Positions 7,530 to 17,690 of a stretch of 64,000 nt of DNA are shown here, piece after piece. This DNA is from Bacillus amyloliquefaciens DSM 7 = ATCC 23350 (GTDB lineage: Bacteria; Bacillota; Bacilli; Bacillales; Bacillaceae). Below the pieces are notes generated by a model. The model made no database searches. It had not been told where the DNA came from and saw nothing but the letters and a program-made list of their open reading frames with translations. Position 1 is the stretch's first letter; each line of letters opens with the position of its first letter. The stretch covers positions 2,971,001 to 3,035,000 of the forward strand of contig NC_014551.1 in assembly GCF_000196735.1 (NCBI RefSeq), written 5' to 3'. Made by a program: the position numbers and the translations under genes.

Positions 7530-8052
7530 ATTTGGATGCTAAGAGATCAGCGAACGCTTTTGCATAATGCGGAAGGTCAGGCGGACGGCGGCTTGATACA
7601 ATGTGGCCGTCAGTTACGACAGCTTCATCCAGCCACTGTGCCCCCGCGTTTGTCATGTCATCTTTGATGCCGGGCGTACTCGTTACTTTTTTCCCTGCGA
7701 GAATTCCGGCCGATATGAGCACCCAGCCCGCGTGGCAGATCTGGCCGATCGGCTTTTTCTGCTCATTCATCGTACGGATGATGTCCAAAACTTCCGGATA
7801 TCTTCTCAGTTTGTCAGGAGCCCAGCCGCCAGGCACGAGCACAGCATCATACTCCTGGATAATCAGGCTCTTAAAATCGTAATCCGCTGTCGCGGGCACG
7901 CCGTATTTTCCTTTGTATGAACGGCCGGCTTCTTCTCCTATTAAATGAACGATCGCGCCCTCCTCCCGCAGCCGGTAGACCGGGTACCAAAGCTCTAAGT
8001 CTTCAAAGTCGTCACTGACAAGCGCTATGACTTTCTTGCCTTCTAATCTCAT
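7528..8052 (-). CDS. DJ-1/PfpI-family protein
   Basis: The 174-residue product belongs to the DJ-1/PfpI/ThiJ superfamily, with the glutamine-amidotransferase-like fold. VPGGWAPDKLRR carries the glycine-rich turn, and the nucleophile elbow is GQICHAGW with the Cys near residue 105 followed by His. Related Bacillus proteins (such as YraA and YfkM) are general stress proteins or deglycase/protease-like enzymes acting on carbonyl-damaged proteins; the activity here is untested. The start is placed at ATG 8052, 8 bases after GAAGGGAG; GTG codons at 8055 and 8061 lie too close to that site. In B. subtilis 168 yulF is directly followed by tlpB, so this gene is an extra insertion at this locus. Confidence 0.85.
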   Translation of the reverse strand: MRLEGKKVIALVSDDFEDLELWYPVYRLREEGAIVHLIGEEAGRSYKGKYGVPATADYDFKSLIIQEYDAVLVPGGWAPDKLRRYPEVLDIIRTMNEQKKPIGQICHAGWVLISAGILAGKKVTSTPGIKDDMTNAGAQWLDEAVVTDGHIVSSRRPPDLPHYAKAFADLLASK

Positions 8053-8117
8053 CACTGCCACTCCCTTCTTTTATGTAAGTGTATCGCTTTTTTCAGCGAA
8101 GGAAAAGAAACAGCTCG

Positions 8118-10124
8118 TTACAGCTGCTCTTCGTCTTCAGACTGAATCGTAAATTTCCGCGTAACCTGCTGCAATTCTTCCGCCATATGGGCAAGTGTTT
8201 CGGCTGATGAACTGATTTCTTCCATGGAGGCAAGCTGCTCTTCGGCTGACGCGGCGATGTCTTGAATGCCGGCAGATCCTTCTTTGGCGACTGCGGTAAT
8301 ATCCTCAACCGCGTTTGTCACGTTTTGTGACCCGGCCGCGAGCTGCTCAAGCGTTCCGTTCATGTGCTGCAAAGCGCCTGAAATCTGAGTCGTCATTTCC
8401 GAGATTTTTTTGAAGCTTTCGGCCGTTTGATCCGTAATATCGAGTCCTTCCTTCACATCTTGATTCACCGCTTGGAATACAGAAAGCGATGTGGCGATTT
8501 CTTTGACGATTTCCTGAATCAGCGTTTCGATTTCCTTGGCGGAGTCGGCTGATTGCACGGCAAGCTTTCTCACTTCTTCCGCAACGACGGAGAAGCCCCG
8601 GCCGTATTCGCCGGCTCTGGCCGCTTCGATGGCCGCGTTTAAGGCAAGCAGGTTTGTCTGATCGGCAATGCCGTTAATGACGTTCAAAATGCTCTTAATG
8701 TCGTGCGATTTTGTTTCCAGCCCTTTTACGACTGCTTCCGCCTGCTGTACGGAACGATCAATTGTTTTCATCTGGCCGACCGTTTTCGCTACTAATTCTT
8801 CTCCGCTTCCGGCCGTATCAGAGGTTTGGATGGCGGATTCAGTGATTTCCGCCGATACATTCGCCGTCTCGGCAATGCCTGCATTCATTTGGGAAAGATG
8901 GTCTGCACTTTCTTCCAATTTTTCGCTTTGTGATTCGTTTCCGTTTGAGAATTGTTCAATCGCCAGTGTGATATGCTCTGTCGCCTTGCTTGTCTGTCCG
9001 GCAGATGCCGTCAGCTCTTCGGATGAAGAAGCGACATGTTCGACGGATGATTGGATGACACCGATGACAGACCGGAGTGATGCTGACATCTCATTGAAGT
9101 TTTGGCTGAGCTGTCCGAATTCATTTTTCGAACTGATGTTAATGACTTCCGTTAAATCGCCGTCACTGATTTTAGCTGATGTCGAGACAAGTTTTTTGAG
9201 CGGTTTTGAAATCGCGCGAATGATAAAAAAGATTAAAATCCCGCCGACGATAAGAGACACCGCAAGAATGATCAGCGCCATTCTCATAACAGGCAGGGCT
9301 GCATCATGTATCTCACTGACAAAAAATGTGCCGGCGATTTTCCAGCCCGTCAGTTTGTTTGTCGTGAAGGCCATTTTCTTTTGCTGTCCTTCAAAGATGT
9401 ATTCAAACGTTCCGCTTGTTTTTGAAAATACTTCTTTTGTCCACTCCCCTGAGCCTTCTGTTCCCGCTTTTATAGTCGGATGGGCGATGTATTTTTTATC
9501 TCCCGTTGTAATAAAAGCAAATCCTTTATGACCGATCTGGACGCGTTCGGAAGCGTTCAGCAGGTCTCCCAGATTTATATCAAGCGCCACTACGCCTGAT
9601 CCGTCTTTTGTCTGCTGAGCAATCGTAACGACCGTTTGTCCGGTTGCAGCGTCTTTATAGGGCTCGGTAAATACCGGCTGTCCGTTTTTTTCAACCGCTT
9701 TTGTATACCATTCTCGTGTGAGCGGATTGTAATCGGACGGCATGTCAACGGACGGATATTTCACGAACGCTTTGTCGCGAGACGCGGCATACACTGATGC
9801 AACATCGTCATTTACGGTGACATACTGCTTCATGTTTTCAAGCAGTTCGGATTTATTTTTCGTTTTCATTTTTTCCTTTGTGATTGATTCACTGTAATAG
9901 TCAATTGCTTTCAGCTTGCTGTCGAGCATGTTTTCCAGCACGCTGTTGAGTTCGTTGACATTTCCTTGAGCGCTGTGGGTCAGTTCGCTTTCTAATGAAC
10001 TCCCCGCCGTTTGGTAGCTGAAGTAGGCGAGTATGCCGACCGGAAGCACCAATACGGCTAAAAATGCCGCGATAAGCGGCTTGCTGATGGATGGCTGTTT
10101 GATCCAATGTATCAGTTGTTTCAT
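8118..10124 (-). CDS. tlpB: Methyl-accepting chemotaxis protein TlpB
   Basis: This 668-residue transmembrane chemoreceptor is the first of four tandem paralogues. It has an N-terminal TM helix (about residues 15-37) and an extracellular dCache-type sensor (about 38-280) with the WYTKAVE and [15 protein letters not shown] segments. A second TM helix (about 285-305), a HAMP domain and the long cytoplasmic coiled coil with the conserved hairpin tip ([20 protein letters not shown]) follow. The tip binds CheW/CheV and CheA. B. subtilis TlpB has an uncharacterised ligand; the name is by gene order. The start is ATG 10124 behind AAGGAGACTG; the longer upstream frame runs through the promoter and terminator and is rejected. 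A good SigD promoter lies upstream. Confidence 0.88.
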   Translation of the reverse strand: MKQLIHWIKQPSISKPLIAAFLAVLVLPVGILAYFSYQTAGSSLESELTHSAQGNVNELNSVLENMLDSKLKAIDYYSESITKEKMKTKNKSELLENMKQYVTVNDDVASVYAASRDKAFVKYPSVDMPSDYNPLTREWYTKAVEKNGQPVFTEPYKDAATGQTVVTIAQQTKDGSGVVALDINLGDLLNASERVQIGHKGFAFITTGDKKYIAHPTIKAGTEGSGEWTKEVFSKTSGTFEYIFEGQQKKMAFTTNKLTGWKIAGTFFVSEIHDAALPVMRMALIILAVSLIVGGILIFFIIRAISKPLKKLVSTSAKISDGDLTEVINISSKNEFGQLSQNFNEMSASLRSVIGVIQSSVEHVASSSEELTASAGQTSKATEHITLAIEQFSNGNESQSEKLEESADHLSQMNAGIAETANVSAEITESAIQTSDTAGSGEELVAKTVGQMKTIDRSVQQAEAVVKGLETKSHDIKSILNVINGIADQTNLLALNAAIEAARAGEYGRGFSVVAEEVRKLAVQSADSAKEIETLIQEIVKEIATSLSVFQAVNQDVKEGLDITDQTAESFKKISEMTTQISGALQHMNGTLEQLAAGSQNVTNAVEDITAVAKEGSAGIQDIAASAEEQLASMEEISSSAETLAHMAEELQQVTRKFTIQSEDEEQL

Positions 10125-10158
10125 TTTTTTCAGTCTCCTTCTTTGAAAGCTAAATCTA

Positions 10159-10185
10159 TTATCGTCAGCTAGGACAAAAGATTTA
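10159..10185 (-). promoter_or_regulatory. SigD promoter of tlpB
   Basis: On the minus strand TAAA (10182-10185) is followed after exactly 15 bases by GACGATAA (10159-10166), close to the SigD consensus TAAA-N15-GCCGATAT. It lies 35 bases upstream of the tlpB start, as expected for a motility/chemotaxis gene. Confidence 0.8.
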
Positions 10186-10196
10186 TTAAAAAAACT

Positions 10197-10231
10197 AAAA
10201 AAAACACCCAAACAGCACATTTGGGTGTCTT
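10197..10231 (-). terminator. mcpB terminator
   Basis: CACCCAAA pairs with TTTGGGTG; on the minus strand the stem is followed by eight T residues. It separates mcpB from the tlpB promoter. Confidence 0.85.
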
Positions 10232-10238
10232 TCTACTA

Positions 10239-12212
10239 TTATTCTATTTTAAATTGTTTCGTCATATCACGTAATTCTTCCGCCATTTGGGATAACGTTT
10301 CCGAAGACGAACTGATTTCTTCCATTGAAGCCAGCTGTTCTTCGGCCGATGCGGCGATATCCTGAATGCTGGCGGAGCTTTCTTTTGCGATGGACGCGAT
10401 TTGCTCGGAGGCTCCTGAAATCTGCTGCGATCCGGCTGTCAGCTGTTCTACCGTCGCGTTCATGTTTTGAATTTCTCCGGCGATCTGGTTCGTCATTTCA
10501 GAAATCCGTTTGAAGCTCGTTTCGGTCTGATTCGTAATATCAAGTCCGCTCTCCACCTCTTTGTTGACGGATTGGAACATGCCGAGAGATGTATTGATTT
10601 CATTAACGATCTCTACAATCAAGCTTTCGATTTCTTTCGCTGAATCTGCAGACTGCACCGCAAGTTTTCTGACCTCTTCGGCTACGACTGAGAAGCCTCG
10701 GCCGTATTCTCCCGCACGGGCCGCTTCAATTGCCGCGTTCAGCGCAAGAAGGTTTGTCTGATCAGCAATTCCGTTAATGACACGGAGAATGTTTGTAATG
10801 TCTTTTGATTTTGTTTCAAGGCCGCGCACTACTTGTTCAGCTTCTTTCACTGACCGGTCAATGACGTTCATTTGGCCGACCGTCTGGTGGACGAGCTTCC
10901 CGCCTGAATTGGCGACTTCCGCTGATGTGACGGAGGATTCGGTAATGACGGCAGATGCTTTCGCCATATCTTTAAGCCCGCTGTTCATTTGATAAATATG
11001 TTCCGCCGCGCTTTCAATTTTTTCACTTTGGCTTTCATTTCCGTTAGAAAATTGTTCGATTGCCAGTGTGATATGTTCGGTTGCCTTGCTAGTCTGCTCT
11101 GCTGAAGCCGTCAGCTCCTCTGATGAAGACGCGACGTTATTCACGGAATCCTGAATGGTATGGATCAGAGACCTGAGCGAGGCGGCCATATTGTTGAAAC
11201 TTTTTCCAAGCTCGCCTAATTCGTCCTTTGATTGAATCTCGATCGTTTCAGTTAAATCCCCTTCACTGATCTGTTTCGACGATGTTACAAGCTGTTTGAG
11301 CGGTTTTGTGATGGAACGGATAATCAGCACCATGACGATGGTTCCGATGACAATCGCTAATACGAGAACGAGCAGGGACAGATGAAGGATCGGCAGCGCC
11401 GCTTCATGAATTTCGTCCAGATACATCGTTCCGCTGATTTTCCAGCCTGTCAGCCCGTTCGTATCATAAGCCATTTTCTTTTCCTGACCGTCGTAGGTGT
11501 ATTGAAAATCACCTTTTTTACTGCTGTACAGCTGTTCAGCCCAATCCCCGTTTAATACTGTTCCTGATGTGCGGTTCGGGTGGGCGACCACTTTTTTGTC
11601 TTTCGTCAGGATAAAAGCATAGCCTGATTTTCCGATGTTCACTTTTTTTGTCGTTTTCAGAAGCTCTTCGATTTTCATATTGATGGCGATGACTCCCGAG
11701 CCGTCTTTCGTCTGCTGCACGATCGTCACGACCATCGTATTGGTGGAAGCCGTGCGGTAAGGATCTGTTACAACAACTTTCCCTTTGTTTTCCACGGCTT
11801 TTTTATACCAATCTCTTTCAATCGGATTATATCCTTTAGGCATCTGCAGGTCGGGATACCGGGTGAAATGGCCTTCCGTGTCACTCGTATAGATGGATTC
11901 CACGTCTTTATTGATTTTTATATACTCACTGAATTTATCCGTAATTTGCGATTGGTTTTTCGGCTTGTACCGATCCTTGGTGAGCCAATCGCTGAAATAT
12001 GCCGCGCCGTCTTCCTTCTGGCTGATGCTTGTATTGATCATATCATTAATCTGCTGCACATTATCTAATGCGCTTCCCATCATCTGCCTGTCAAGCGTGC
12101 TTACCGCCGATTGATAAGCGATAAAAGCCAGCGTTGAAATAGGAAGAATAAGAATGGCTAAAAAAGAAATGAGCAGTTTTCTTGTAAGCGATCTCTGCTT
12201 GATAATTTGCAC
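10239..12212 (-). CDS. mcpB: Methyl-accepting chemotaxis protein McpB, start-region frameshift
   Basis: This is the second chemoreceptor of the cluster, with TM1, a dCache sensor, TM2 near residue 285, HAMP and the conserved signalling tip. In B. subtilis McpB is the asparagine receptor. The open frame begins at GTG 12212 with no ribosome site at usable distance. The proper site GAGGAG stands 9 bases before an ATG at 12223-12225 that is followed by eight A residues and reads out of frame. With seven A residues that ATG would give [12 protein letters not shown], joined perfectly to this frame. So the gene carries a +1 indel in a homopolymer: either a sequencing or assembly slip, phase variation, or rescue by slippage. 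The name is by position. Confidence 0.85.
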   Translation of the reverse strand: MQIIKQRSLTRKLLISFLAILILPISTLAFIAYQSAVSTLDRQMMGSALDNVQQINDMINTSISQKEDGAAYFSDWLTKDRYKPKNQSQITDKFSEYIKINKDVESIYTSDTEGHFTRYPDLQMPKGYNPIERDWYKKAVENKGKVVVTDPYRTASTNTMVVTIVQQTKDGSGVIAINMKIEELLKTTKKVNIGKSGYAFILTKDKKVVAHPNRTSGTVLNGDWAEQLYSSKKGDFQYTYDGQEKKMAYDTNGLTGWKISGTMYLDEIHEAALPILHLSLLVLVLAIVIGTIVMVLIIRSITKPLKQLVTSSKQISEGDLTETIEIQSKDELGELGKSFNNMAASLRSLIHTIQDSVNNVASSSEELTASAEQTSKATEHITLAIEQFSNGNESQSEKIESAAEHIYQMNSGLKDMAKASAVITESSVTSAEVANSGGKLVHQTVGQMNVIDRSVKEAEQVVRGLETKSKDITNILRVINGIADQTNLLALNAAIEAARAGEYGRGFSVVAEEVRKLAVQSADSAKEIESLIVEIVNEINTSLGMFQSVNKEVESGLDITNQTETSFKRISEMTNQIAGEIQNMNATVEQLTAGSQQISGASEQIASIAKESSASIQDIAASAEEQLASMEEISSSSETLSQMAEELRDMTKQFKIE

Positions 12213-12257
12213 AATTTTTTTTCATCTGCTATATCTCCTCTTGCATGTTTACCCTTC

Positions 12258-12284
12258 ATATCGGCAATTATAGGTAAATATACA
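12258..12284 (-). promoter_or_regulatory. SigD-type promoter of mcpB
   Basis: A perfect GCCGATAT -10 element (12258-12265, minus strand) has TGTA 15 bases upstream in place of TAAA. It lies 32 bases before the natural ATG. Confidence 0.65.
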
Positions 12285-12351
12285 TATCCTAAAAGAAGAA
12301 ATATAACGAAGCATACTTTTTACCTATCTAAAAGTAGTCTTTTAGACTTAA

Positions 12352-14340
12352 TTAAGAGTTTATCTTAAAACGTTTTGTCAGCCCGCGCAATTCTTCAGCC
12401 ATTTTTTCGAGCGTGACGGCGGATGAACTGATCTCCTCCATAGACGCAAGCTGCTCTTCAGCTGAAGCCGCAATGTCCTGTATGCTTGCCGCGCTTTGTC
12501 TGGAGACGGCCGCGATATCCTCTGAAGCGTTTGAGACTTCCTGAGACCCGGCAGAAAGCTGTTCCACAGTTGCATTCATATTTTGCAGTTCACCGGCAAT
12601 CTGATTGGTTTTGGCGGAGATGTCCCGGAAGCTTTTTTCCGTTTCGTCCGTTAGCTGCAGGCCGCTTTTCACCTCGTGATTGACGGATTCCAGCATTCCG
12701 AGCGATGTATGAATTTCTTTAACAATTTCATGGATTAAGGATTCGATTTCTTTCGCTGAATCGGCTGATTGGACGGCAAGCTTTCTCACTTCCTCTGCGA
12801 CGACTGAGAAACCGTGTCCGTATTCTCCCGCTCTTGCCGCTTCTATGGCCGCATTTAAGGCGAGAAGATTCGTTTGATCGGCAATGCCATTAATGACGCG
12901 CAAAATGCTGGTGATGTCTTGCGACTTGAGCTCAAGCCCTTTTACGACTTGTTCCGCTTTACTGACGGAGTGATCAATGGTGCCCATCTGCCCGGCTGTT
13001 TTCTTGACAAGCCGCTCTCCGGCGACTGATATCTCCGCCGATTCAATTGAAGTTTCCGTCACAACGGCTGCTGCTTCCGCCAGATCGCTGAGTCCGTCTT
13101 TCATGTCATTCACTTGGGATGTCGCTTTATCAATGCTGTCACTTTGGTCTTCCGTTCCATTAGAAAACTGTTCAATCGCAAGGGTGATATGTTCCGTCGC
13201 TTTGCTCGTCTGCTCAGCCGAAGCCGTCAGCTCTTCTGAGGAAGAAGCGACATGTTCAACAGAGTCCTGAATTCCCTGAATAAGGGACCGGAGTGAATCT
13301 GTCATATGATTAAAACTTTTACTGAGCACACCAAGCTCATCTTTGGAACTGACATCAATGGTTTCCGTCAGATCTCCGCTGCTGATTCTTTCCGCTGAAG
13401 CTACGAGGCGTTTCAGCGGTTTTGTAATAGAGCGGATGACAAAATAAATGAAAATCATTCCTGCGGCAACCGCTATCGCCAATATGATGACGGCTATGGT
13501 CAAAACAGGTCTGGCCGCATCCTTAATTTCATCAACGGACATGGTTCCGCTGATCTTCCAGCCTGTCGCTTTATTGGTGACGTAAGCCATTTTTTTCGCT
13601 TTTCCGTTCAGCGTATATTCAAAATCGCCTTTTTCCCCGCTGTATAATGTATCAACCCATTTTCCCGATACCGCCGCGCCGGCTTTTTCATTACTGTAGG
13701 CAACAGCTTTTTTATTTTTGCTGAGGATAAAGGCGTATCCTTCTTTTCCGATATTGACTTCTTTTGTCATCGTGATGAGATCGTCGATTTTAATATCAAT
13801 GGCGACGACGCCTGATCCGTCTTGCGCGGCACGGGCCATGGTGACGACCATCTTTTTGTTTGAGATGGACTGATAAGGGTCCGTGATGATGGTCTGGCCT
13901 TTATTCTCCATGGCTTCTTGATACCAGCTTCTTTCAAGCGGATTGAAATCGGCCGGCATATCGGCATGCGGATAACGTGTAAACGCGCCTTCCTTGCTGC
14001 TTGAAAATATGGCTGCCGCTTTATCATTGCTTTCAATAAACTGCTTGAATCTTTCTTTCATTTCCGTTTGGTTTTTTTCTTTAAATTTTGCGCTTGTCGC
14101 CCATTCGCTGAAATATGCTGAGCTTTTTGTAAACGTTCCGATCCGGTCATCAATCATATTGTTTAAGATTTGCACATTCCCCTCAGCGCTTTCCATCATT
14201 TGATTTTCAACGGATGAAGCCGCCGAACGGTAGGCACTGGCAGCCAATACTGCTACCGGAATGAGTAAGATCAGTAAAAATGACAAGATGAGTTTTCTGG
14301 CTATTGATTTTTTTGCGATGTTTTTTGCTGTTTTTCTCAA
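12352..14340 (-). CDS. tlpA: Methyl-accepting chemotaxis protein TlpA
   Basis: The third tandem chemoreceptor has 662 residues. TM1 is at about 17-38, the dCache-type ligand domain at about 39-290 (with [10 protein letters not shown] and [16 protein letters not shown]), TM2 at about 291-312, then HAMP and a coiled-coil signalling domain ending in the conserved C-terminal helix. The start codon is TTG at 14340, preceded by AGAGG at 9 bases; no better ATG is available in frame. Its signalling region is almost the same protein sequence as its neighbours, except that the tip has EYGHGF where the others have EYGRGF. The ligand is not predictable. The name is by order relative to B. subtilis. Confidence 0.87.
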   Translation of the reverse strand: MRKTAKNIAKKSIARKLILSFLLILLIPVAVLAASAYRSAASSVENQMMESAEGNVQILNNMIDDRIGTFTKSSAYFSEWATSAKFKEKNQTEMKERFKQFIESNDKAAAIFSSSKEGAFTRYPHADMPADFNPLERSWYQEAMENKGQTIITDPYQSISNKKMVVTMARAAQDGSGVVAIDIKIDDLITMTKEVNIGKEGYAFILSKNKKAVAYSNEKAGAAVSGKWVDTLYSGEKGDFEYTLNGKAKKMAYVTNKATGWKISGTMSVDEIKDAARPVLTIAVIILAIAVAAGMIFIYFVIRSITKPLKRLVASAERISSGDLTETIDVSSKDELGVLSKSFNHMTDSLRSLIQGIQDSVEHVASSSEELTASAEQTSKATEHITLAIEQFSNGTEDQSDSIDKATSQVNDMKDGLSDLAEAAAVVTETSIESAEISVAGERLVKKTAGQMGTIDHSVSKAEQVVKGLELKSQDITSILRVINGIADQTNLLALNAAIEAARAGEYGHGFSVVAEEVRKLAVQSADSAKEIESLIHEIVKEIHTSLGMLESVNHEVKSGLQLTDETEKSFRDISAKTNQIAGELQNMNATVEQLSAGSQEVSNASEDIAAVSRQSAASIQDIAASAEEQLASMEEISSSAVTLEKMAEELRGLTKRFKINS

Positions 14341-14372
14341 TTTTGTAAACCTCTTTCAATTATTTACTGTTT

Positions 14373-14399
14373 ATATCGGCGGACTCCCTTTTTATTACA
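14373..14399 (-). promoter_or_regulatory. SigD-type promoter of tlpA
   Basis: GCCGATAT (14373-14380, minus strand) is a perfect SigD -10 element, with TGTA 15 bases upstream at the -35 position, the same variant as at mcpB. Confidence 0.65.
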
Positions 14400-14485
14400 T
14401 TGAAAATTTAGTCATAAATGAAAAATAGTTCTATATACTCTCTTTTAAGGTGAGTCTTTTTATTTAATTCTCTGCCTGCCTCCAT

Positions 14486-14520
14486 AAAAAAAGACGCCTT
14501 CCATCCGGAAAGCGTCCTTT
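14486..14520 (-). terminator. mcpA terminator
   Basis: GACGC-containing arms (about 14493-14502 and 14506-14515) form an imperfect hairpin followed by TTTTTTT on the minus strand, just after the mcpA stop. Confidence 0.75.
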
Positions 14521-14524
14521 TGTA

Positions 14525-16510
14525 CTAGTTGATTTTAAATTGTTTCGTTAATTCCCGCAGTTCTTCGGCCATTTGCGCCAACGTATCGGCGGATGTGCTG
14601 ATTTCTTCCATAGATGCAAGCTGTTCTTCTGCGGATGCGGCAATATCCTGAATACTTGCCGCGCTTTCTCTTGATACGTCCGCAATATCGGTCACTGCGG
14701 CTGAGACGTGCTGAGAGCTGTCTGACAGCTGTTCAACCGTGCCGTTCATTGATTGAAGCTTCTCGGCGATGTCGTTTGTCATGCCGAAGATATTCTGGAA
14801 GCTTTCTTTCGTGCGGTCCGTCACGGCAAGTCCTGATTGAACTTCTTCATTAACGGATGTAAACATGTGAAGCGATGTATTAATCTCAGCTGTAATTTCC
14901 TGAATGAGTTTTTCTATCTCTTTGGCAGAACCTGCAGATTGGACGGCCAGCTTACGCACTTCTTCCGCGACCACTGAGAAGCCTCGTCCGTATTCACCGG
15001 CTCTTGCCGCTTCAATGGCTGCATTTAATGCAAGCAGGTTTGTCTGATCGGCAATGCCGTTAATGACTCTTAGTATATGAGTGATGTCTTTTGATTTGGC
15101 TTCAAGCCCTTTCACAACAGCTTCCGCCTGCTGAACGGATTGATTGATGAGATTCATCTGCCCGACGGTTTGCTGCACATATTCTTCCCCGGTGCCGGCA
15201 GCTTCTTTCGATTGTTTAGATGCTTCCGTAATGGATGATGATGTGCGGGAAACGGCTGCGAGCCCTTCATTTATATGATTCAGCTTGGCTGAACTTGATT
15301 CTACTTTTTCGCTTTGTTCTTCATTTCCGTTTGAAAACTGCTCAATTGCCATAGTAATGTGCTCCGTCGCTTTGCTTGTCTGCGAAGCTGAAGCGGTCAG
15401 CTCTTCCGATGAAGCGGCAACGTTGTCGACAGAGTTTTGGATCGCGCTTATAAGTCCGCGCAGAGATTCTCCCATTTCATTAAAACTTGCACCGAGTTCG
15501 CCCAATTCATCTTTCGAGCGGATTTCAATGGTTTCGGTCAGGTCTCCGCCGCTGATTTGTTTAGACGAGCGGACAAGCCGTTTCAGCGGTGATGTAATGG
15601 ATCTGACAATCAGCAGAATTAAAATTCCCCCGATGATAATGGATGCTGCAAGCACGATCATTCCCATCGTCAGCACCGGTTTTGAGGCGTCTTTAATTTC
15701 GGTGAGTTCCATACTCCCCTCTATTTTCCATCCGGTTAGTTTATTTGTCGTAAACGCCATTTTTTTATCTTGATTATCAAGCTTGTATGAAATAATGCCG
15801 CTGTCTTTGCTGTATACCTCATTCAGCCACGGGGTTGATACTTTATCACCCGGTTTATGGTCTTTATGCGCGACGTAAGTCTTGTTTTTAGATGTTATAA
15901 ACACGAAGCCTTTTTTCCCGATTTTGATTTCCTGCATTTGCTTCAGCAGCTGGTCAATCGTAATATCCATGGCCACTACGCCCGTTCCGTCCTGCATCTG
16001 CTTTGCTACGGTGACAACCATGCTGCCGTCGTTTGCAGCGATGTAAGGATCAGTGACAACGAGCGTGCCGCCAGCCTTCACAGCGTCTTTATACCATGCG
16101 CGTGTTCTCGGATCGTAATCGGCCGGAACATTTTCCTTCGGCGCCTGTACGTAGCTGCCGTCTTCCGTTCCTCCGTAAATACGAGCTGCGTCCTTATGAA
16201 TAGACGTGTATTGCCCGAACTTTTCTTCAAGTTCGGTTTTATTTTTTTTAGAGAATGATGAACCTTTTAAGGTTTCACTGAAAAATTCAATCGCCTTTGC
16301 TTTTGCGCCGATATCATTTGTAATGGTCGAGTTAAAAGAGTCGATGTTATTTTTCGCGTTGCCTGAAATCTGATCATCCAGCGAATTGCTCGCCGTATGG
16401 TATGAACTGAATTCCAACACGAGAATCGGTATGATTAAGATCACGATAAATGAAATGATTAATTTCCGTGAAATCGATGCCTTTGTACACCAATTGATGA
16501 ATTTTTTCAT
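14525..16510 (-). CDS. mcpA: Methyl-accepting chemotaxis protein McpA
   Basis: The fourth chemoreceptor has 661 residues: TM1 (about 15-36), a dCache-like sensor with the [11 protein letters not shown] and [16 protein letters not shown] motifs, TM2 (about 283-305), HAMP and the signalling hairpin. B. subtilis McpA responds to glucose and related sugars and to pH. The start ATG 16510 follows GAGGGAGC. Within the tip it has QSAGSAKEI where the three others have QSADSAKEI. Transcription is from its own SigD-type promoter and stops at its own hairpin, so the four receptors are separate units and not one operon. Confidence 0.88.
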   Translation of the reverse strand: MKKFINWCTKASISRKLIISFIVILIIPILVLEFSSYHTASNSLDDQISGNAKNNIDSFNSTITNDIGAKAKAIEFFSETLKGSSFSKKNKTELEEKFGQYTSIHKDAARIYGGTEDGSYVQAPKENVPADYDPRTRAWYKDAVKAGGTLVVTDPYIAANDGSMVVTVAKQMQDGTGVVAMDITIDQLLKQMQEIKIGKKGFVFITSKNKTYVAHKDHKPGDKVSTPWLNEVYSKDSGIISYKLDNQDKKMAFTTNKLTGWKIEGSMELTEIKDASKPVLTMGMIVLAASIIIGGILILLIVRSITSPLKRLVRSSKQISGGDLTETIEIRSKDELGELGASFNEMGESLRGLISAIQNSVDNVAASSEELTASASQTSKATEHITMAIEQFSNGNEEQSEKVESSSAKLNHINEGLAAVSRTSSSITEASKQSKEAAGTGEEYVQQTVGQMNLINQSVQQAEAVVKGLEAKSKDITHILRVINGIADQTNLLALNAAIEAARAGEYGRGFSVVAEEVRKLAVQSAGSAKEIEKLIQEITAEINTSLHMFTSVNEEVQSGLAVTDRTKESFQNIFGMTNDIAEKLQSMNGTVEQLSDSSQHVSAAVTDIADVSRESAASIQDIAASAEEQLASMEEISTSADTLAQMAEELRELTKQFKIN

Positions 16511-16543
16511 ATTAAGCTTGCTCCCTCATATGTGATACCTTAT

Positions 16544-16570
16544 ATATCGGCTCCTCCTTCACATTTTGTT
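16544..16570 (-). promoter_or_regulatory. SigD-type promoter of mcpA
   Basis: A perfect GCCGATAT -10 element lies at 16544-16551 on the minus strand. The -35 position is AACA at 15 bases, or TAAC at 16, a weaker match to TAAA. Confidence 0.65.
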
Positions 16571-16599
16571 AACATTTCCCCCTTTTTTATGACTTGATT

Positions 16600-16628
16600 T
16601 TCATTGCCCAAGCCTCCTGCATATCTTA
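16600..16628 (+). promoter_or_regulatory. Possible SigK promoter of tgl
   Basis: CATATCTTA (16620-16628) fits the SigK -10 consensus CATANNNTA. The -35 (AC) is only approximate. B. subtilis tgl is a late mother-cell gene, which agrees. Confidence 0.45.
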
Positions 16629-16652
16629 TAAAAAAAGAGAGGGGGCGTGCAG

Positions 16653-17390
16653 ATGATTATCATATCCGGCCAAGTGCTTCGGCCCCAGGACATCGCGAAC
16701 TGGCAGACGGAAGAAAGCCTTGTTCCGTATTTAAATGAACTGATCAATTCTCCCGTACAATTCGATTACGGGTCAATTACTGAACTGATGTTTGAAGCAC
16801 GGCTGCGGCGCCATATCGTGGAGGCTGCAAGAGAACTGCACGGATCAGGCGCAAAATTTGCAACTTTCGCCAAAACATACGGAAATACGGCTTATTGGAG
16901 AGTGACGCCGGAAGGAGCTCTGGAGCTGAAGTACAGAATCCCCGCTTCCAAAGCGATACGGGATATTATTGAAAACGGGGCGTTTTATGCATTTGAATGC
17001 GCTACCGCTATTGTTGTGATTTATTATCTGGCCGTCTTAAAGACGATCGGTGAAGAACGGTTTGACCGCCGTTTCCGGGATATTACTTTGTATGACTGGC
17101 ACTATGAGCACCTGCCGATCTACACGGAAACCGGCAGACACTTTTTACGGGGAGATTGTTTATATTTTAAAAACCCTGAGTTTAATCCCGCAAAGGCCCA
17201 GTGGCGGGGAGAAAATGTCATTGTGATGGGGAATGATCAATATTTTGCCCACGGTCTCGGGATTCTGACCGCTGAACAAATCATCCAGAGATTGAATTCT
17301 TTAAGAAGAAAAAATGCCGTGCAGTCAGCTTATCTGCTTTCTCAGGCGACAAGGCTTGATGCGCCCGCGCTTTATCAGATCATGCATTAA
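16653..17390 (+). CDS. tgl: Protein-glutamine gamma-glutamyltransferase (spore coat transglutaminase)
   Basis: Tgl forms epsilon-(gamma-glutamyl)lysine crosslinks between proteins of the spore coat, notably GerQ, late in sporulation in the mother cell. The 245-residue length equals that of the B. subtilis enzyme. The catalytic Cys is residue 116 in FYAFECATAIV, and the conserved region DWHYEHLPIYTETGRHF supplies other active-site residues. The start is ATG 16653, seven bases after GAGGGGG; a GTG six bases earlier is too close to it. It is a single gene facing away from the chemoreceptor cluster. A SigK-like -10 element precedes it and a hairpin follows. Confidence 0.93.
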   Translation: MIIISGQVLRPQDIANWQTEESLVPYLNELINSPVQFDYGSITELMFEARLRRHIVEAARELHGSGAKFATFAKTYGNTAYWRVTPEGALELKYRIPASKAIRDIIENGAFYAFECATAIVVIYYLAVLKTIGEERFDRRFRDITLYDWHYEHLPIYTETGRHFLRGDCLYFKNPEFNPAKAQWRGENVIVMGNDQYFAHGLGILTAEQIIQRLNSLRRKNAVQSAYLLSQATRLDAPALYQIMH

Positions 17391-17395
17391 AACAA

Positions 17396-17424
17396 TCCCA
17401 TCGTCTGTCATGGTGACGATGGGA
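17396..17424. terminator. tgl terminator
   Basis: CCCATCGTC pairs perfectly with GACGATGGG around a 9-base loop. It lies between the tgl stop and the convergent gene, whose stop falls in the loop. There is no strong T run, so efficiency is uncertain. Confidence 0.6.
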
Positions 17425-17659
17425 TGTGAAATGCTTTTCTTTTTCGGTAAAAAGCGGTCGTGCCGAGCGCTTGGTTTGCCGCCCATTCAAACTTCTCTAA
17501 GTCATGGCGGGTGACGGCTCTGTCCCGTCTGCTCCATTTAATGGTCCGGACAAAGTAATACCCTTTAATCGGCGCCATGGTGACTTTGGAATGCGGAAAA
17601 TCTTCAAAGACAAACTCAATATTCCCTCTTTTTTTATAGGACATTTGAAGAATCTTCAT
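17408..17659 (-). CDS. Conserved-looking hypothetical protein (83 aa)
   Basis: The 83-residue product starts [13 protein letters not shown] and contains a basic, aromatic-rich middle ([19 protein letters not shown]) and a helical end ([11 protein letters not shown]). It is soluble, with no signal or membrane segment. The start is put at the second of two adjacent ATG codons (17659), seven bases behind GAGGTG. The protein composition and the ribosome site suggest it is real. I do not recognise the family. It sits between tgl and the yugU fusion gene, 29 bases downstream of nothing on its own strand, and B. subtilis 168 has no gene that I recall at this place. Confidence 0.55.
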   Translation of the reverse strand: MKILQMSYKKRGNIEFVFEDFPHSKVTMAPIKGYYFVRTIKWSRRDRAVTRHDLEKFEWAANQALGTTAFYRKRKAFHIPSSP

Positions 17660-17690
17660 CATCCATCACCTCACAGCATCGTAATTATGA

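Noticed and set aside
8668..9531. 287-codon frame antisense to tlpB
   Set aside because: It mirrors the repetitive chemoreceptor coding sequence; similar antisense frames occur at the same place in the paralogues, as expected from codon bias.
12310..12350. Hairpin CTAAAAG-TAGT-CTTTTAG as tlpA terminator
   Set aside because: The stem is short and AT-rich and lacks a T run on the relevant strand; termination is not supported.
15285..15773. 162-codon frame antisense to mcpA
   Set aside because: Same artefact of the chemoreceptor sequence; no ribosome site or promoter.
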